Shown: positions 34,986-46,450, numbered from the stretch's first letter. The stretch: 64,000 bases of DNA from Diospyros lotus (GCF_014633365.1 NC_068349.1:28844753-28908752), one strand, 5' to 3'. The notes: a model not told the origin generated them from the sequence alone. Made by a program: numbers and translations.

Positions 34986-35510
34986 AAGGTTCAAATTAAT
35001 CGAAGTAATTGTCAAGAGTTAACAAGCATGCCGTTAAGAGTTAACGGGGGTCTCCATTTCATTATGAGATATTGAAACAGACATTAAGAGTTAGTAGCAG
35101 GCCTAGATGCAACTTGGAGAAACTTGGTGGAAAGAGGCAGAATTGGTCGACAAGCCTTGGAGGCGTTTGATCGACTCACGGCCAAAATTGGTTAACAGAT
35201 TGAAAAATCAGTCCATCGGTCATTATGAATCGATCGACCAGTTGCTTCAAAACTGTCGATCGTTTCCAAAAATAAGGGTCACGATTTAGCATGATTTTTT
35301 TGTCATTTCTGCAACCGATTTTGTGGGACGCATGGAGGAGAAGGACAAGGGAAGGACGACATGCTTAGGGCACGCCTCTATCCCTCTAGCTTTATCTCAT
35401 CTCTCTATCTCCTAGTCATTTGTCTAGATTTGAGCGTTCTAGGGTTTTGGGGTTTCATATATAAGGAAAAAAAGAACAACAAAAAAAAGGCCTTTTGTGA
35501 TATTAATTGT
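34986..35510 (+). repeat. Left arm of a long imperfect inverted repeat
   Basis: GTTAAGAGTTAACGGGGGTC ... TTTCATTATGAGATA ... CCTAGATGCAACTT ... is matched, in reverse complement and in the same order, by 36540-37075. It includes GTCGAC-type motifs and a TATATAAGG near 35458. It resembles the U3-promoter part of a copia LTR. Confidence 0.6.
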
Positions 35511-36539
35511 AGCAAGTGTTGCTACATTTTTCTCTCGGCTATAGCTTTTTCTTCTTCTTCTGATTTCCTGACACAATAAGCCTTCTCCTTTGCTCCTCTT
35601 TATTCTATTGTTCATTGTTGTTATTATAGCACAAATACCAATCCAGTAATGAGATTGTATGGTTTTTAGTATTTCTTGATATTGAACCAATTTCTAGCTT
35701 AAATCACCTACAAGAGGCTTTCCTAGCACATATGCCTCCTTGTAGGTTTCATCCACTTTCAGAGCGTGAACTAACTAGGTCCCTCATATTTTTTGGGGAC
35801 AAATTGGTTATCTGAGTTACTATTCGAGGCAATAGGTGGTTTCTTGGTGGAGTTGTTGGAGAGGAAGTGTCGTTGCTTTAGTGGACTTTCAGCCTCTTCA
35901 CCGAATCGAAACTCTCCATAAGGTATATCCCTAAATGTCCTATGGAATGGTTTTGATTTAAATTGCATATGGCCATCGATGCAAAGTCTTGTAAGGTGAT
36001 TCTATTTTATTTCCATTGTATATTGTGTGTTTTTGAAAAGGTTTTGAAAACTAGCAAAACCTTTTCATTTATACCCTAAGAGTTGGCGTTCGTCTTCAAT
36101 TGGATGATATCGTTGGTGACGAATATGCTAGAAATGTGGTTGAGACAACTCTTGTCCTCACTGTGAGCTCTCAAGGTAACTCCTTGAACAGTCACGAACA
36201 GCTCCAAATCTAATAACTGGATGAGCAGTCCATCCTTGTTTTCATGAGGGACTGAGTTAGTCCACGCTCCAACCAATGGAAAAACCCTATAAGAAGCTTA
36301 TGTGCAAACCAAGCTTCTTTGCTAGTGATGAGTGTTGTAATTGGGTTTAGAATAAACAAACCAAAACCAACAGTTTCATTGTTGGAATGGATTGCTAGAA
36401 TAACAACTAACAAGAAGGAAGCAAAGGGGAGCAAGATAAGAGGAATGGATTTGGTTTCTAGAAAGAGAAGAACGCTAATAGCCAAGAGAGAATAGCAATA
36501 GTGAAAAACAACAGGCTTTAAACCTTTTCTTCCCTTCCT
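35511..36539. other. Loop region between the inverted arms
   Basis: No coding sequence with a known domain. Small frames at 35771-35968 and 36210-36572 show nothing recognisable. Probably LTR R/U5-like sequence of the two opposed copies. Confidence 0.35.
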
Positions 36540-37075
36540 CTTAAATACCAAAACTCTAACCCTCATCCACACACCAAATTAGACAAAACCAACTAGGAAA
36601 GACAGAGATGGAAAGGAAAAGGGAGAGAAGGGGAGAGGCATGTCATTTTCATGTCATCCTTCATTTCGTCCTCCCCAAACACGTGTCCTATTTTCGATTA
36701 CAGAAAACGACAAGAGAAACATTCCCGAACTTAACGCTCGTTGTAAGAAATGGTTGACAGTCTTCAGGCAAACGATCAGTTGACTTACACTTAATCAACA
36801 AAGACCGGTCAACCAGTTTGTGATGATGCATTAAGAACCAGTCGACTACCTCCAAGGTTGCTCGACTTACTTTATTCCCTCATCTCAACTTTCTGTAAAT
36901 TGCATCTAGGTTTGCCATTAACTCTTAATAGCCTTTTCATTATCTCATAATAAAATAGAGGCCCCCATCAACTCTTAACAACATGCCTATTAACTTTTGG
37001 CAATTGCTCCCCTTAATTAAACCCATTTTTTTAACTCTTAACGAAATTATCATTAACACTTAATGATGATCAATA
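36540..37075 (-). repeat. Right arm of the long imperfect inverted repeat
   Basis: Reverse-complement counterpart of 34986-35510. Matching phrases on its minus strand: GTTAAGAGTTGATGGGGGCC, TTTTATTATGAGATAATG, CCTAGATGCAATTT, GACATGCCTCTCCC. Divergence is considerable, so the arms are old, or they come from two related LTRs inserted in opposite directions. Confidence 0.6.
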
Positions 37076-39235
37076 ATTAATTACAACATTACATCATTAA
37101 TGCACCATTATATTTGGATATGCATGTGACCTTTTAAGTTCATTACTAAGTAGCAATCGGGACACATTAATAACTTTAACATCAATCAAACACTTTGATC
37201 TACAACGAGGATATCTCTATCTCCTTAATACACCATGAGAGGTCCTGAGTGACAAGTAGTATTATGTCAGGACAATCCTATTAGTAATGAAGTCATTACT
37301 TCAAGTGAGCACATTAGGGCTTTCAATTCCAGTGTACTATAATCCTTCCAATGAATAACATCCCAATCAAGTGAAGGTTATGGACTGATCAAACTCACAT
37401 AACTCGATAGGTAAGCTAAGATCTAACATGGTGTGATTGAGATGACACTTTGGAACTATTTCCGACATTGGGAACTCTTTCAAAACATGTGCACCCTGGC
37501 CAAGGGTTTAAACAATCACAAGCCATAACTAATTGCATTAGTTGTTCACCTCACGCTGAAGGTCAATGGATCTTATTAGCAATTACCTACCTCCATACGT
37601 TACTACACAGAGACTGCACAAAGAACATTCCCACCTCAATATACGGGCAGTTTTGCAGAATAAAAAATCTCTGACACCAACATAAAAGACAATTGTGCTA
37701 TCTTCGATCTAAGGACCAGTAACACAATTGAAGCCAATAACAGACCATTAGTCCTCTCAGCCATGTGATCTGTTACTTGCATTACATTCAGTAGATGTTC
37801 AACTAACATCTACTCACGTATATTATCTTCATCTCATGAATTATGGCATGTGACTCATCATCCTTTATCATTAGCATTATATACTAATCAAATGTAGTAG
37901 CCCATGTACCAGTCCGTAATCGATTAATCATATTCTCCTTCTGAAAAATCTAAGGACTGTGAATAACTTTAAGAAATCCTAAATACAAGGGTCTTCATTA
38001 CATATTCTTAACATCTTGAGAAAAAGACCTTTATTAATTAGAAAATCTAAGGACTCATTTATATAATAATTGGAGAGGTATAAATGAAGATGAGACCATC
38101 TAAAATGAAATTACATTTCATTAAATTTGTAAGATATACATCATCAGTCCCAATATACATGTGGTAAACGTCGTCTAAATCTAGCATTAGGCCACTAACT
38201 CTAACATATAGGAGATAATAATGAAAGAGGACCAACGTCGAGATTAAAGGATAGTCTATGAGAGACTTGAAACCAACTCTAGTAGAGAGAACAATAATCC
38301 TAAGAGACCCAAACTTACCAAGAAAGTGAAAGATACATTTTTTAGTCAAAATTGAACAAAAAATAGGGAAAGAAAGAAAAGAAATAGAAAGAAATGAAGA
38401 CTTGGATGCTGAGCAAGTGTTTGAGAGACTAATTCGACACTATGTTAAAAACAAAACCAAAAATAACAATCAGTCTCCGAGAGACTAAAATCAACTTTTG
38501 GGAAACTAATATGCAAATAGACATGAAAAAAGCAAGAATTACCATGAAAATGTTGTAGAAAAAACACAAGAAGACTCAGATCCTCGATACAATCTCTAAG
38601 ATAGAAGAACACAAACTCAAATTTGCAACACAATCTCTTGAAAACTATAAACACTCTCCAGGAGAAGAAGAAGCGCAAGAAGACTTAGATATCGACACAC
38701 TCTTTAGGAGAAAAAGAAACACTAAGCTCGAGAGACCAAAAATGCTATTTGGGAAGGATAAAAATAAAACTTTTGAGAGACCTTTAAACCTAGTAAAAAA
38801 ATCACTCATAGAGAAGATGTCTAATAATGAAAAATGAAATAGTTAGCCCTATTTATATAGTACGAACTGGATTTGGAAACCTAAAAGGTATGAGTGATTT
38901 TTCATGTTTCACTATAAATATTGGGTACTCAATTAAAAATTTTACATGCAAAAAAAACTCTAGGACAATCAATAACTCATGAAAAATATCAAATAAATGC
39001 TCGAGGAAATTACCACAAACATTTTTAGTCTACTCTTCCATTAGGGAGCCCAAAGAAAATAGTAGAGAGCAATTGATGTGTCATGAGTAAAAGTTTACCA
39101 AAAGACAAAAAGCCCAATAACAATCAATGAGCGATTTTCGGGAAAGTGAAGTGTCTCCCAAAAATGCAAGTTTGGTCTTGGAGACCAGGTCTATCAAAGA
39201 CTGTAGTCGGTTCCAAGAGATTGAATTCTCCTAGA
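37076..39235. other. Non-coding repeat-like region
   Basis: No gene was recognised. 37140-37990 reads like LTR or other repeat sequence (no termini found). 38380-38800 has many short GAGAGACTAA / CTCCGAGAGAC phrases but no regular period. Confidence 0.35.
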
Positions 39236-39311
39236 AACTGGCCTATAATCTCCTCTTGGTGAAGTTTTGAATGAACTGGCCTATAATCTCCTCTTGGTGA
39301 AGTTTTGAATG
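39236..39311. repeat. Exact 38-bp tandem duplication
   Basis: Two identical, adjacent 38-bp copies beginning AACTGGCCTATAATCTCC (39236-39273 and 39274-39311). A recent slippage or repair event. Confidence 0.95.
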
Positions 39312-39958
39312 AACTGAGAATATGATAATTTTGATATTCAAAAATCACTCCAAGTATTCCATAAAGGATAAGCATGATATACAAAAGTTCTAATCCTAGT
39401 TGATTTTAAAATAACAGTGATGCTTATCATAAACCCCTCCTTTATTCTTTTATAAATAGATGAATTATCATTAAAAATATATATATACCTATAAAACTGA
39501 TTTCAATATTACATCCAAACATTTAGCAAATTTAAGTGCCTAACTTAAGTAACAAAGTGTTTATGTAGGACTACTTTGCATCTCTTTATCATTTTTTTTC
39601 TTGCAAACTTTAGATGACTTTAAATAATACTTTTGAGTAAATAAATTTATTATTGTATTAAAACAGACAACCATAAAAATAAGATTTGTTCTCTTTTGCC
39701 TTTGTGTACGGCGACATACAGTCAAAACTCATATCAGAAAAGAAAACCAAGATGACCATATATTATATTAAAGAGCATAGACGAATTTCTTTTGCTCAAT
39801 TAATGGTAAAAATAAGTGTAATATACGTAGAAAAGACTTTTGGGGGAGTGTAAACGGACAGCTGGTTACCATCTCCCGTCCAAAATCTCATTAGGCCAAG
39901 ACAATAATACCCGTTTCCAATTTCTTTTCTGTTTGTTTTCCGCTAATTAGTTAATTAA
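39312..39958 (-). other. 3' flank of the KCS gene
   Basis: No ORF. AT-rich DNA downstream of the KCS stop codon, holding its 3' UTR. I could not fix a polyadenylation site. Confidence 0.4.
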
Positions 39959-41554
39959 TTAATTAGCCAGTGCAACCTTGACCGGGTACCTATCAATGGA
40001 GTCGATCCACGGGTTTCCTTTCGACCCACCCGCCGGGATGGGCCTCAACGCCCTCCAAACGGCGCTGTTGCACTTGAACCCCGACCCGAAGGCTATCTGC
40101 CAGACCCGGTCACCTAGCCCGACCCGCCCCTTAGCCTCCGTGTAAGCCAGCTCGTACCACAGCGAGCTGCTCGACGTGTTCCCAAAGCGGTGCAGCGTCA
40201 TCCTCGACGGCTCCATATGCCACTCGCTCAGCTCCAGATTCTTCTGCAGCTCGTCCAGCACGGCTCGGCCCCCGGCGTGGATACAAAAATGCTCGAATGC
40301 CAGCTTGAAGTCGGGTATATACGGCTTCACCTTCGTCTTCTTCAACACCTTCTTCTTTACTAGCGTCAAGAAAAATATCAACTGCTCGGAGAACGGCAGA
40401 ACCAGAGGCCCCAGCGTCGTTATGTTCGTCTTCAAGGCGTCTCCGGCGACCGCCATGAGTTCCCGAGCAAGCGAAACTCCGACTTTCCCTTTGTCGTCCT
40501 CTCTCTGGTACACGCACTTGTAGCTGTTGTCGTCGGAGCCTTTATGGGTCCGGACGGTGTGGACAAGCTCATACTTCGCCCGGGACCTGTCGCCGGTCTT
40601 GTTCGAGAGCAGCATGGCGGCGCCGCCCATCCGGAAGATACAGTTGCAGAGAAGCATCGACCGGTCGTTCCCGAAATACCAATTCAGCGTGATGTTCTCG
40701 GTGCTTACGACGACGGCGTAAGAGTTCGGGTTCGCTTGGAGGAGATCTTTGGCGAGGTCGATGGAGATGAGGCCGGCGCTGCAGCCCATTCCGCTCAGAT
40801 TGAAGCTCTTAATGTCGGGCCGGAGCTTGTAATGATTGACAATCATGGAGGCCAGAGACGGGGTCGGGCAGAACAAGCTACAGTTGACGATGAGGATTCC
40901 GATTTCTTTAGGGTTCACCCCGGTCTTTCCAAAGAGCGAGTCGAGCGCGCCGAACATAACGGCCTCTGCCTCCAACCGGGCCTCTTTTAGGCACAAGTTC
41001 GGCGGTCTGGACGTGATTCCGTTGGGGATGTAAGTCTCGTCGCCGAGGCCGGACCGGGTCGAAATCCGCCGCTGGAACTGGAGGCTTTCTTCTCCGAAGC
41101 CGCTGCTCTCTTCGGTCATTTTCAGGAACGATTCGACCGACATTTTCCGTTCTTCGTCCGGTTTGTAGCAAGAGAAGTCGACCAGGTAGACCGGCCGGGA
41201 ACGCTTAGCCCAGTAAAGGCCTAAGGCAAAGACGGCGAGGATTGAAGCAATAAGGCCGTTGGCCGAGTCGAGAGAATTGGCTTGACGACTCGTCCATATG
41301 TCGGAAACCAGAAGGGGATCGAGCTTTAGGCCGGAAAGCTGAACCAGGAGAGCTATGAACAAAGGCAAGATGACCAGATAAAACAAGAGGGTGCCGAAAT
41401 TGCTTGAGTAGCCATAGCCAAGCTTGACGTACTTGAGCTTGACGGACTGTAGAAAGTCTGGCAACCGTTGCCGGATTTTGATGACGGCGGAGGATGAGTC
41501 CTTGAAAGCCATCTCCGCCGTTAATCGCTCTTTATCCATCTCTATACTACCCAT
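39959..41554 (-). CDS. KCS: 3-ketoacyl-CoA synthase (very-long-chain fatty acid elongation)
   Basis: Intact 531-residue, intronless protein. KCS catalyses the first, rate-limiting step of fatty acid elongation at the ER: condensation of malonyl-CoA with acyl-CoA, feeding waxes, suberin and sphingolipids. Two N-terminal membrane segments (about 54-74 and 100-114) are followed by the FAE1/type III polyketide-synthase-like domain. Catalytic Cys258 (GMGCSAG), His426 (HFCIHAGGR) and Asn459 (RFGNTSSSS) have the same spacing as in Arabidopsis FAE1 (168 and 201 residues). Length is usual (about 490-550). The start is placed at 41554 because homology ([17 protein letters not shown]) begins soon after; the frame extends 52 codons further only through a non-ATG start and a (GA)n tract that would read as RERERE. 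It resembles the intronless KCS4/9/11/17 group. Much richer in GC than its surroundings. Confidence 0.97.
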   Translation of the reverse strand: MGSIEMDKERLTAEMAFKDSSSAVIKIRQRLPDFLQSVKLKYVKLGYGYSSNFGTLLFYLVILPLFIALLVQLSGLKLDPLLVSDIWTSRQANSLDSANGLIASILAVFALGLYWAKRSRPVYLVDFSCYKPDEERKMSVESFLKMTEESSGFGEESLQFQRRISTRSGLGDETYIPNGITSRPPNLCLKEARLEAEAVMFGALDSLFGKTGVNPKEIGILIVNCSLFCPTPSLASMIVNHYKLRPDIKSFNLSGMGCSAGLISIDLAKDLLQANPNSYAVVVSTENITLNWYFGNDRSMLLCNCIFRMGGAAMLLSNKTGDRSRAKYELVHTVRTHKGSDDNSYKCVYQREDDKGKVGVSLARELMAVAGDALKTNITTLGPLVLPFSEQLIFFLTLVKKKVLKKTKVKPYIPDFKLAFEHFCIHAGGRAVLDELQKNLELSEWHMEPSRMTLHRFGNTSSSSLWYELAYTEAKGRVGLGDRVWQIAFGSGFKCNSAVWRALRPIPAGGSKGNPWIDSIDRYPVKVALAN

Positions 41555-41579
41555 CTCTCTCTCTCTCTCTCTCTCTCTA
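41555..41579 (-). repeat. (GA)n tract abutting the KCS start codon
   Basis: About eleven GA units in the KCS 5' UTR run straight into the ATG. Microsatellites of this kind are common in plant leaders, but rarely touch the start codon. Confidence 0.95.
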
Positions 41580-41884
41580 GTCTCGAAATTCCCGTGTTGT
41601 TTTCGGGTTCTTAAACGAGAAGGAATTAAAGGGGATTGTTTCCAAAGAGTGAATGAGAAGCTGAGATAATGGTTAACCTCACCAGAGGAAAACAATTGAA
41701 GAAAAATCAAACAGTTTGTTGGGGATGAAGAAGAGAACAGGGGTTTTTAAAGATGATGAAACAAGAAAGCTAGTAACTTGGAACATATCTTGATTAAATT
41801 TGGTAAGCGGTTCTGAGAAAGGATAGATAGCTCAACAACCAGAGACCAGAGACAAGACAAACACTGGGAAAAGAAAGCAAAATT

Positions 41885-41885
<1 letters not shown>
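41580..41885 (-). promoter_or_regulatory. KCS 5' UTR and proximal promoter (tentative)
   Basis: Upstream of KCS on the minus strand. The best TATA-like element is CTTTAAAAACCCC at about 41740-41752, with a pyrimidine-rich TCTTCTTCATCC start-site-like stretch some 20-30 bp downstream. This is weak evidence from sequence alone. Confidence 0.3.

Positions 41886-41932
<47 letters not shown>
41884..41932. repeat. Compound microsatellite (TA)n(TG)n
   Basis: About ten TA units followed by about fourteen TG units in the KCS upstream region. A second, shorter one of the same composition lies at 42089-42116. Confidence 0.95.
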
Positions 41933-41935
<3 letters not shown>

Positions 41936-42010
41936 GGGAAAGACAAGCATACGCAAATACAGGCTGGGATGTGGTGACGTTTTTGTGGTTTGAAAGTTGA
42001 GGAGGTTGTC

Positions 42011-42030
42011 GGGGCGGGGGCGGGGGCGGG
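42011..42030 (+). promoter_or_regulatory. Four-run G tract (G-quadruplex motif)
   Basis: GGGGCGGGGGCGGGGGCGGG, four G runs separated by single C. About 460 bp upstream of the KCS start codon, on the strand that is template for KCS. Fits the standard quadruplex pattern with one-base loops. Confidence 0.8.
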
Positions 42031-42418
42031 TGACAGTTTGACCAAGTAAATGAGCAATGCATGTGAGAATTTGAGATTTCGTTCAAGTTATATATATACG
42101 TGTGTGTGTGTGTGTACATTTATATCCGAAGGTGATGAAAAATCATTAAAAGCGCCGGTGGTTGTAGGTGACTGCCCATCAAGAAACAATAAATGGTGAG
42201 GTGGGGAGCTCAGTTACTCCACTCTCCAAGTCCCAATGTTGCGATATTAATGATTGAATAAATATTTTTATTATTTTATATTTTTAAGGGTTAATTTTAC
42301 AAACCATTTATAAGATTTGTTTAAATTATTTCAACTATTCATGTGTTTTTGACAATAACATGCACCTCTTTTGCTGCTAACAAATCAAGTTGTTGTGGCA
42401 TGGCCTATAAGGAAGGTC

Positions 42419-42427
42419 CTTCTAATG
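42419..42427. repeat. 9-bp target-site duplication (left copy)
   Basis: CTTCTAATG, repeated exactly at 44003-44011. Nine base pairs is the class length for Mutator-like elements. Confidence 0.95.
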
Positions 42428-44002
42428 GAGTGCGATTTTGTTCACCCCTTTTAACGGGGTAACTTTATCCCCCGTTAGTTTGGGCAATAAAAATGTCATT
42501 TTGGAGGTCTTCACCCACCCGTTCCTCTCTCTCCCCTTCTCCCCTTCCCTTGCTCTCGTAGTCGCCGACCCTCTCGCCGCCTTCCGCTTCACCGCCGCTG
42601 CATTGCCCCCCTCGCCTTGCCCCATCGCCTCACCACCGCCTCGCCGCGCCCATACAATGCGATCAGGAACTGGAAAGCAGATAGATACTGATGGGCATTT
42701 CTCATCTCCAATTCTTTGAGAGCCTTCTCTGCCTTCTCAATCATGCCCATGTCAACATAAATTGAAGCTAGATTGCTATAAGTTATCCAAGCTCCAGAGA
42801 CTCGGCCATCCCTCTTCATCTCATCAATGACCCTCTCAACACCAGAAATATCATTGACAGCGGCAAGAGCCCTCATCCAGACATTATACGTGTATGAATC
42901 TGGGCCATCTGGCATTATATCACAGGCTTTCATTTCTTGGATGATGGATGGTATCTTTTCTGGGTGGCCAGTTTTTGTGTAGAGGGTCATCAGGCTGTTA
43001 TAAGGCATGGAGGTTAACCCTAACTTCAGTTCTTTCATCTTTTCCAGTAAAGCCTCTGCTTTTTCAGTCAGTAATTCCTTGCAGTAACAGTTCAAAAGAG
43101 CACCATAAGTAAGATGGTTCTTTGCTGTTTCGGGAAGATTGATGAAGTAAGTTTCTGCAGCAGCTACACCTTGAGTTTTAGCAACAAGATCAAGATGTAT
43201 AGCTTGATCACTGACTGTTTTGTTCATCCCTCTTTTTTCCATTTCTTCTGAAAGCTGCAAACCCGCAGAAGAACACAGGATAAGGTACATGCAAACATTA
43301 CAGGAGAAGATAAATTCACAAGAAAATATGATAAAAAAAACTCACGATAATGCCGAAATAGCACAAAATTTACTACAATATCAACAATAGAATGAACTAG
43401 AACAAAACATAATCCATGCTCCAAAATATAATATGAATAAAAATAAGTGCAAGTCCTTGAAGTTAAATCCCAACAATAAATTCGTGAAAATAGGACAAGC
43501 ACACAATAGGTTAGAACAGAACCGAAGAGCACATCAGTTTGTCATCACACCATCATTTCTTTATCCATACCATCTTTGAGACGAAACTGAAAACTTTATT
43601 TGAGAAAAAGTCTGATCTCATGCATGTTTGTCAAGTTGGCGAAGTTGATTTTAAGCTGATTTAACACATCCAATAACAATTGATGCAACACTAGACTGCA
43701 TCTGAAAACATAATACAAAAATTTGTATAATTGGCAGCTAAACATGACCTAACATCAACTTTCGCGGTCGGCGAGGCGAGGTGGTTGACGCGCGAGAAAA
43801 AGCGGCGGCGACAGCACGAGGCTGGCTGGAGAAGAAGAGGAAAGGGGGGAGAGAGGAGAACAGAGGATAGGAGAGGGGGAGACTTGGAGAAGAAGAGGGA
43901 AGCAGAGAGAAGGAGATCGAGGGAAGCAAAGAAGAAAGGGGCATTAGTTTTTCACGGGGGTTATTTTAACCTCCGTTAAATGGGGTGAACAAAATCGCAC
44001 TC
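42428..44002 (-). mobile_element. Pack-MULE carrying a PPR gene fragment
   Basis: 1575 bp with terminal inverted repeats (42428-42457 and 43973-44002) that match at 29 of 30 positions, starting GAGTGCGATTTTGTTCACCC. A perfect 9-bp TSD flanks it. Next to each TIR are GC/GA-rich arms that also resemble each other in inverted orientation. There is no transposase. The interior holds an exon of a host PPR gene with part of its intron. Non-autonomous Mutator-like elements that carry gene fragments are known as Pack-MULEs. Confidence 0.93.
42648..43254 (-). pseudogene. Captured PPR gene exon
   Basis: An open stretch of about 200 codons with P-class pentatricopeptide repeats (YGALLNCYCKELLTEKAEAL, YNSLMTLYTKTGHPEKI, YTYNVWMRALAAVNDISGVE, YSNLASIYVDMGMIEKAEKA). 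PPR proteins bind organellar RNA. This piece resembles the middle of plant PPR proteins of the At1g60770/At1g02370 type. A splice acceptor is kept at its 5' edge (TTTGCAG before 43254) with intron-like AT-rich DNA beyond, so the capture was from genomic DNA. At the 3' edge PPR similarity stops near 42650, where the code runs into the element's GC-rich arm. There is no N-terminal targeting peptide, and less than half of a usual protein remains. Confidence 0.88.
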
Positions 44003-45398
44003 CTTCTAATGCAGACACTATGTCAGGAATTTCAGAAGAAGCCATCATTTCAAAAATATTCTCTCAAGGCAAGAGCAATTCTCTCTAAGGGGTCGCCATT
44101 TGTTCGAAACCAACTTCCCAAGCCTACATGTCTAGGTTTTCACTTGGTCGAGCCATGCCCCCAGGATGATTTTAAGGGAGATACGTCTCCCACCAACACT
44201 ACCCTGCGTTGTTCCACAACAATGCGATCTGCTTGTTCTAGGTCATTTTCCTTCTAGGGGACCTTTCCCATACTAGGAGATGGGGGTTTCTCTCGAAAGC
44301 CTCTTTCCAATCTTAAACACGGGATAACACCGCACCCTTAAATGTGCATGTCATGTGTCCCTATTAGGCTCGGTGCTTATAAATAGCCATCGATCCCCAA
44401 GTTTTCAGGGGAAAGACAAGAAAGTAAGCACAAGTATGAATAGACACCGAAAAGCAAGAAGCTAGCAATAGCAAGCACCACTTTCGACCACTCCACCTCT
44501 CCTGCACAACATTTTAACATTTAGTTGTTGCATATTGCACTACACAGTGACCTCATTTGACTTAAGCATCGGAGGGCTGGCATAGGAAAAATTCTTACAT
44601 ACCTTTTAACTGCTTTCTGTCTTATAGACTTGCATTTGAGATGTAGAACCTTCTGCATCATCACAGTAATCCTCATTCTCCTAGTTCCGTTATAACTCTC
44701 ACAACCAAAGGATCAAGCTATTTCCAAGGTTGCTTAACTCTCTTGGCTAGTGGATTGAGTCCACTTTAGATGACTTCTTCCTTTTCTAGTGATGGCAAAT
44801 CTAATGAGAAGGCCTACGAACACCTCTTGTTTTGTGGACTACTCACTAAGTTTCACCAAAATAAACAAATTTTAATTGTTATATCCAGACAACAACACAA
44901 GTAAAATGACTACTTTATTTATTTACTTAAAATATTTTTTTCCTTTATCTCTTATCTCTGTCATTTTTTGTCTCATCTCCCTCAATTCTTATATTTACTC
45001 TCTCCACTCTTATTCATATCACTTGTTGTTGGTCTTCTACTTTTTTTTTCTTTTCTTTCTCTTTCATCTTCACTATTTCACTTCACTGATTGTTGACTTA
45101 ATTTGGGTTTATCTTCAAATGAACCCAGGGGTATTGTTTGAACCTATTGTGGCATAGTTCCTTAGAGGAGTCCTCCTAATGTAGCTAATGCACATTTGTC
45201 ATCCGAAGGAAACGATCCCTTCAGTGAAAGACCTTCTTAGGGTCAGAGTCTATCTCTCCTAGGAAAGCCCTTGATCGCCCATTTTTCACCAGGGACTAGC
45301 TTCCCAAATTTGCATGGTTTCTCCTTATCGAGCTTCGTTCCTAGGAGGAATTCAATGAGATACATCCCCCATTTGCATTATCCCACATTGTGTTGTTT

Positions 45399-46450
45399 TG
45401 ATGATGAAAAACTTTATATATTTGGCATTTGAAAATGAATTATTTTTTATCTTTAAAATTGAAATAAATTGAAAATGAAATATCCAGTCAATGCCAAAGG
45501 ATATATATGATTTCAATGTATACAAAATCTCTTGTATTTATTTTGGAATAAATCTTTTGTAATTGTTTTGAAATAAAATTTATTTGTTAGTGTGTCAAAA
45601 TTATTTCAAACCATACACACTTGGTCATATCCCAAGGCAAAACTGTCAACTATGTTAGTGAAACTGTCGATTGTTTTGTGCCTTTGTTATGGATAAATGA
45701 AATCAAGCCTCAAATTGTCGACTGTTTATGGCCTTTCAACAAAAATAGCCTACCATTCTCTTGAACTATCGACAAGGTAGATTTCAAGCCTTTGCTCTTT
45801 TTTTTTTTTCGTAAGTTCAAAAACTATTGACCATCATTGTATAGTCTCAACTTGTTGTCAAAAAAATTATCGATTTGTATAAAAAAGTCAACTATTTGAC
45901 CAAAGTCATAGTGTGTTTCAAATTTTTCGAAAAAAATTGTCGACCGGTTTGGTAAAACTATTGACCTTTTCTTCACTAACATGTTTAATGATTGGTTTTT
46001 ATAGGCTCTAAAAGTCTTCAATAGCTCCAAATAATAGCTAGTTAATTCAAACTCAGGATAAGCCTATATATACTAGCCAATGATGCACTAGAGAGGCTAA
46101 TAAAGTGATAAGAACTCATAAGTGTATTCATTCTTCTCATTAGTGCTTATGCTTTCATTTTTCTGTTAATAAGGCTACACATATCATTTGTAAACTCTTG
46201 TTTAACCCTTTGTATATTTATTTAAGAGATATTTTAACTAAGAGATTCATTTCTTAGATCATCTTTTTTGAATTCATTGTTATACAATTCCTAACAGTTG
46301 TGTTAGAGGGTCTATTTGTGTATAAGTAGAAGGTTTTAATTCCTTGTGATTTTTCTAGAGAGCCTACTTGGTTAAGTGGGAGGCTATAATGGGCAGCTAG
46401 AGTAGTGGAATAGATTGGGTTGTGTGGAACCCCTACCCAGATACCCCAAT
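45399..46450 (+). mobile_element. Truncated Sirevirus-like LTR
   Basis: Begins TGATGATGAAAAACTTTATA (compare the minus-strand starts of the LTRs at 28947 and 55304). It has a cluster of GTCGAC / CTATTGAC motifs at 45640-45965 and the 'CCTACTTGGTTAAGTGGGAGG' type of unit near 46365. It breaks off near 46440 before the expected CACCCC...CTTGG terminus. Confidence 0.55.

Larger units (their letters stand above)
42394..45398 (+). mobile_element. Pair of direct LTR-like repeats with a short interior (tentative)
   Basis: TGTGGCATGGCC at 42394 and TGTGGCATAGTTCC at 45148 start two similar segments. Shared order: GGTCCTTCTAATG...CAGACA / GTCCTCCTAATG..., CTTCCCAA, GAGATACGTCTCCC / GAGATACATCCCCC. 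A purine-rich AACCCAGGGG lies just before the second. The right copy is cut near 45398 by a Sirevirus-like LTR and the left copy holds the Pack-MULE. This looks like a small element with no coding interior. No TSD was recovered. Confidence 0.45.

Noticed and set aside
40131..41171. ORFs on both strands within KCS (for example 40544-40990)
   Set aside because: Out-of-frame or antisense shadows of a GC-rich coding region.
41555..41710. Extending KCS 52 codons upstream
   Set aside because: The longer frame begins at a non-ATG codon and translates a (GA)n microsatellite as an RERERE run. Family similarity begins just after the ATG at 41554.
43224..43532. A 102-residue ORF next to the PPR exon
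   Set aside because: It lies in the captured intron, beyond the splice acceptor at 43255-43260, and has no PPR pattern.
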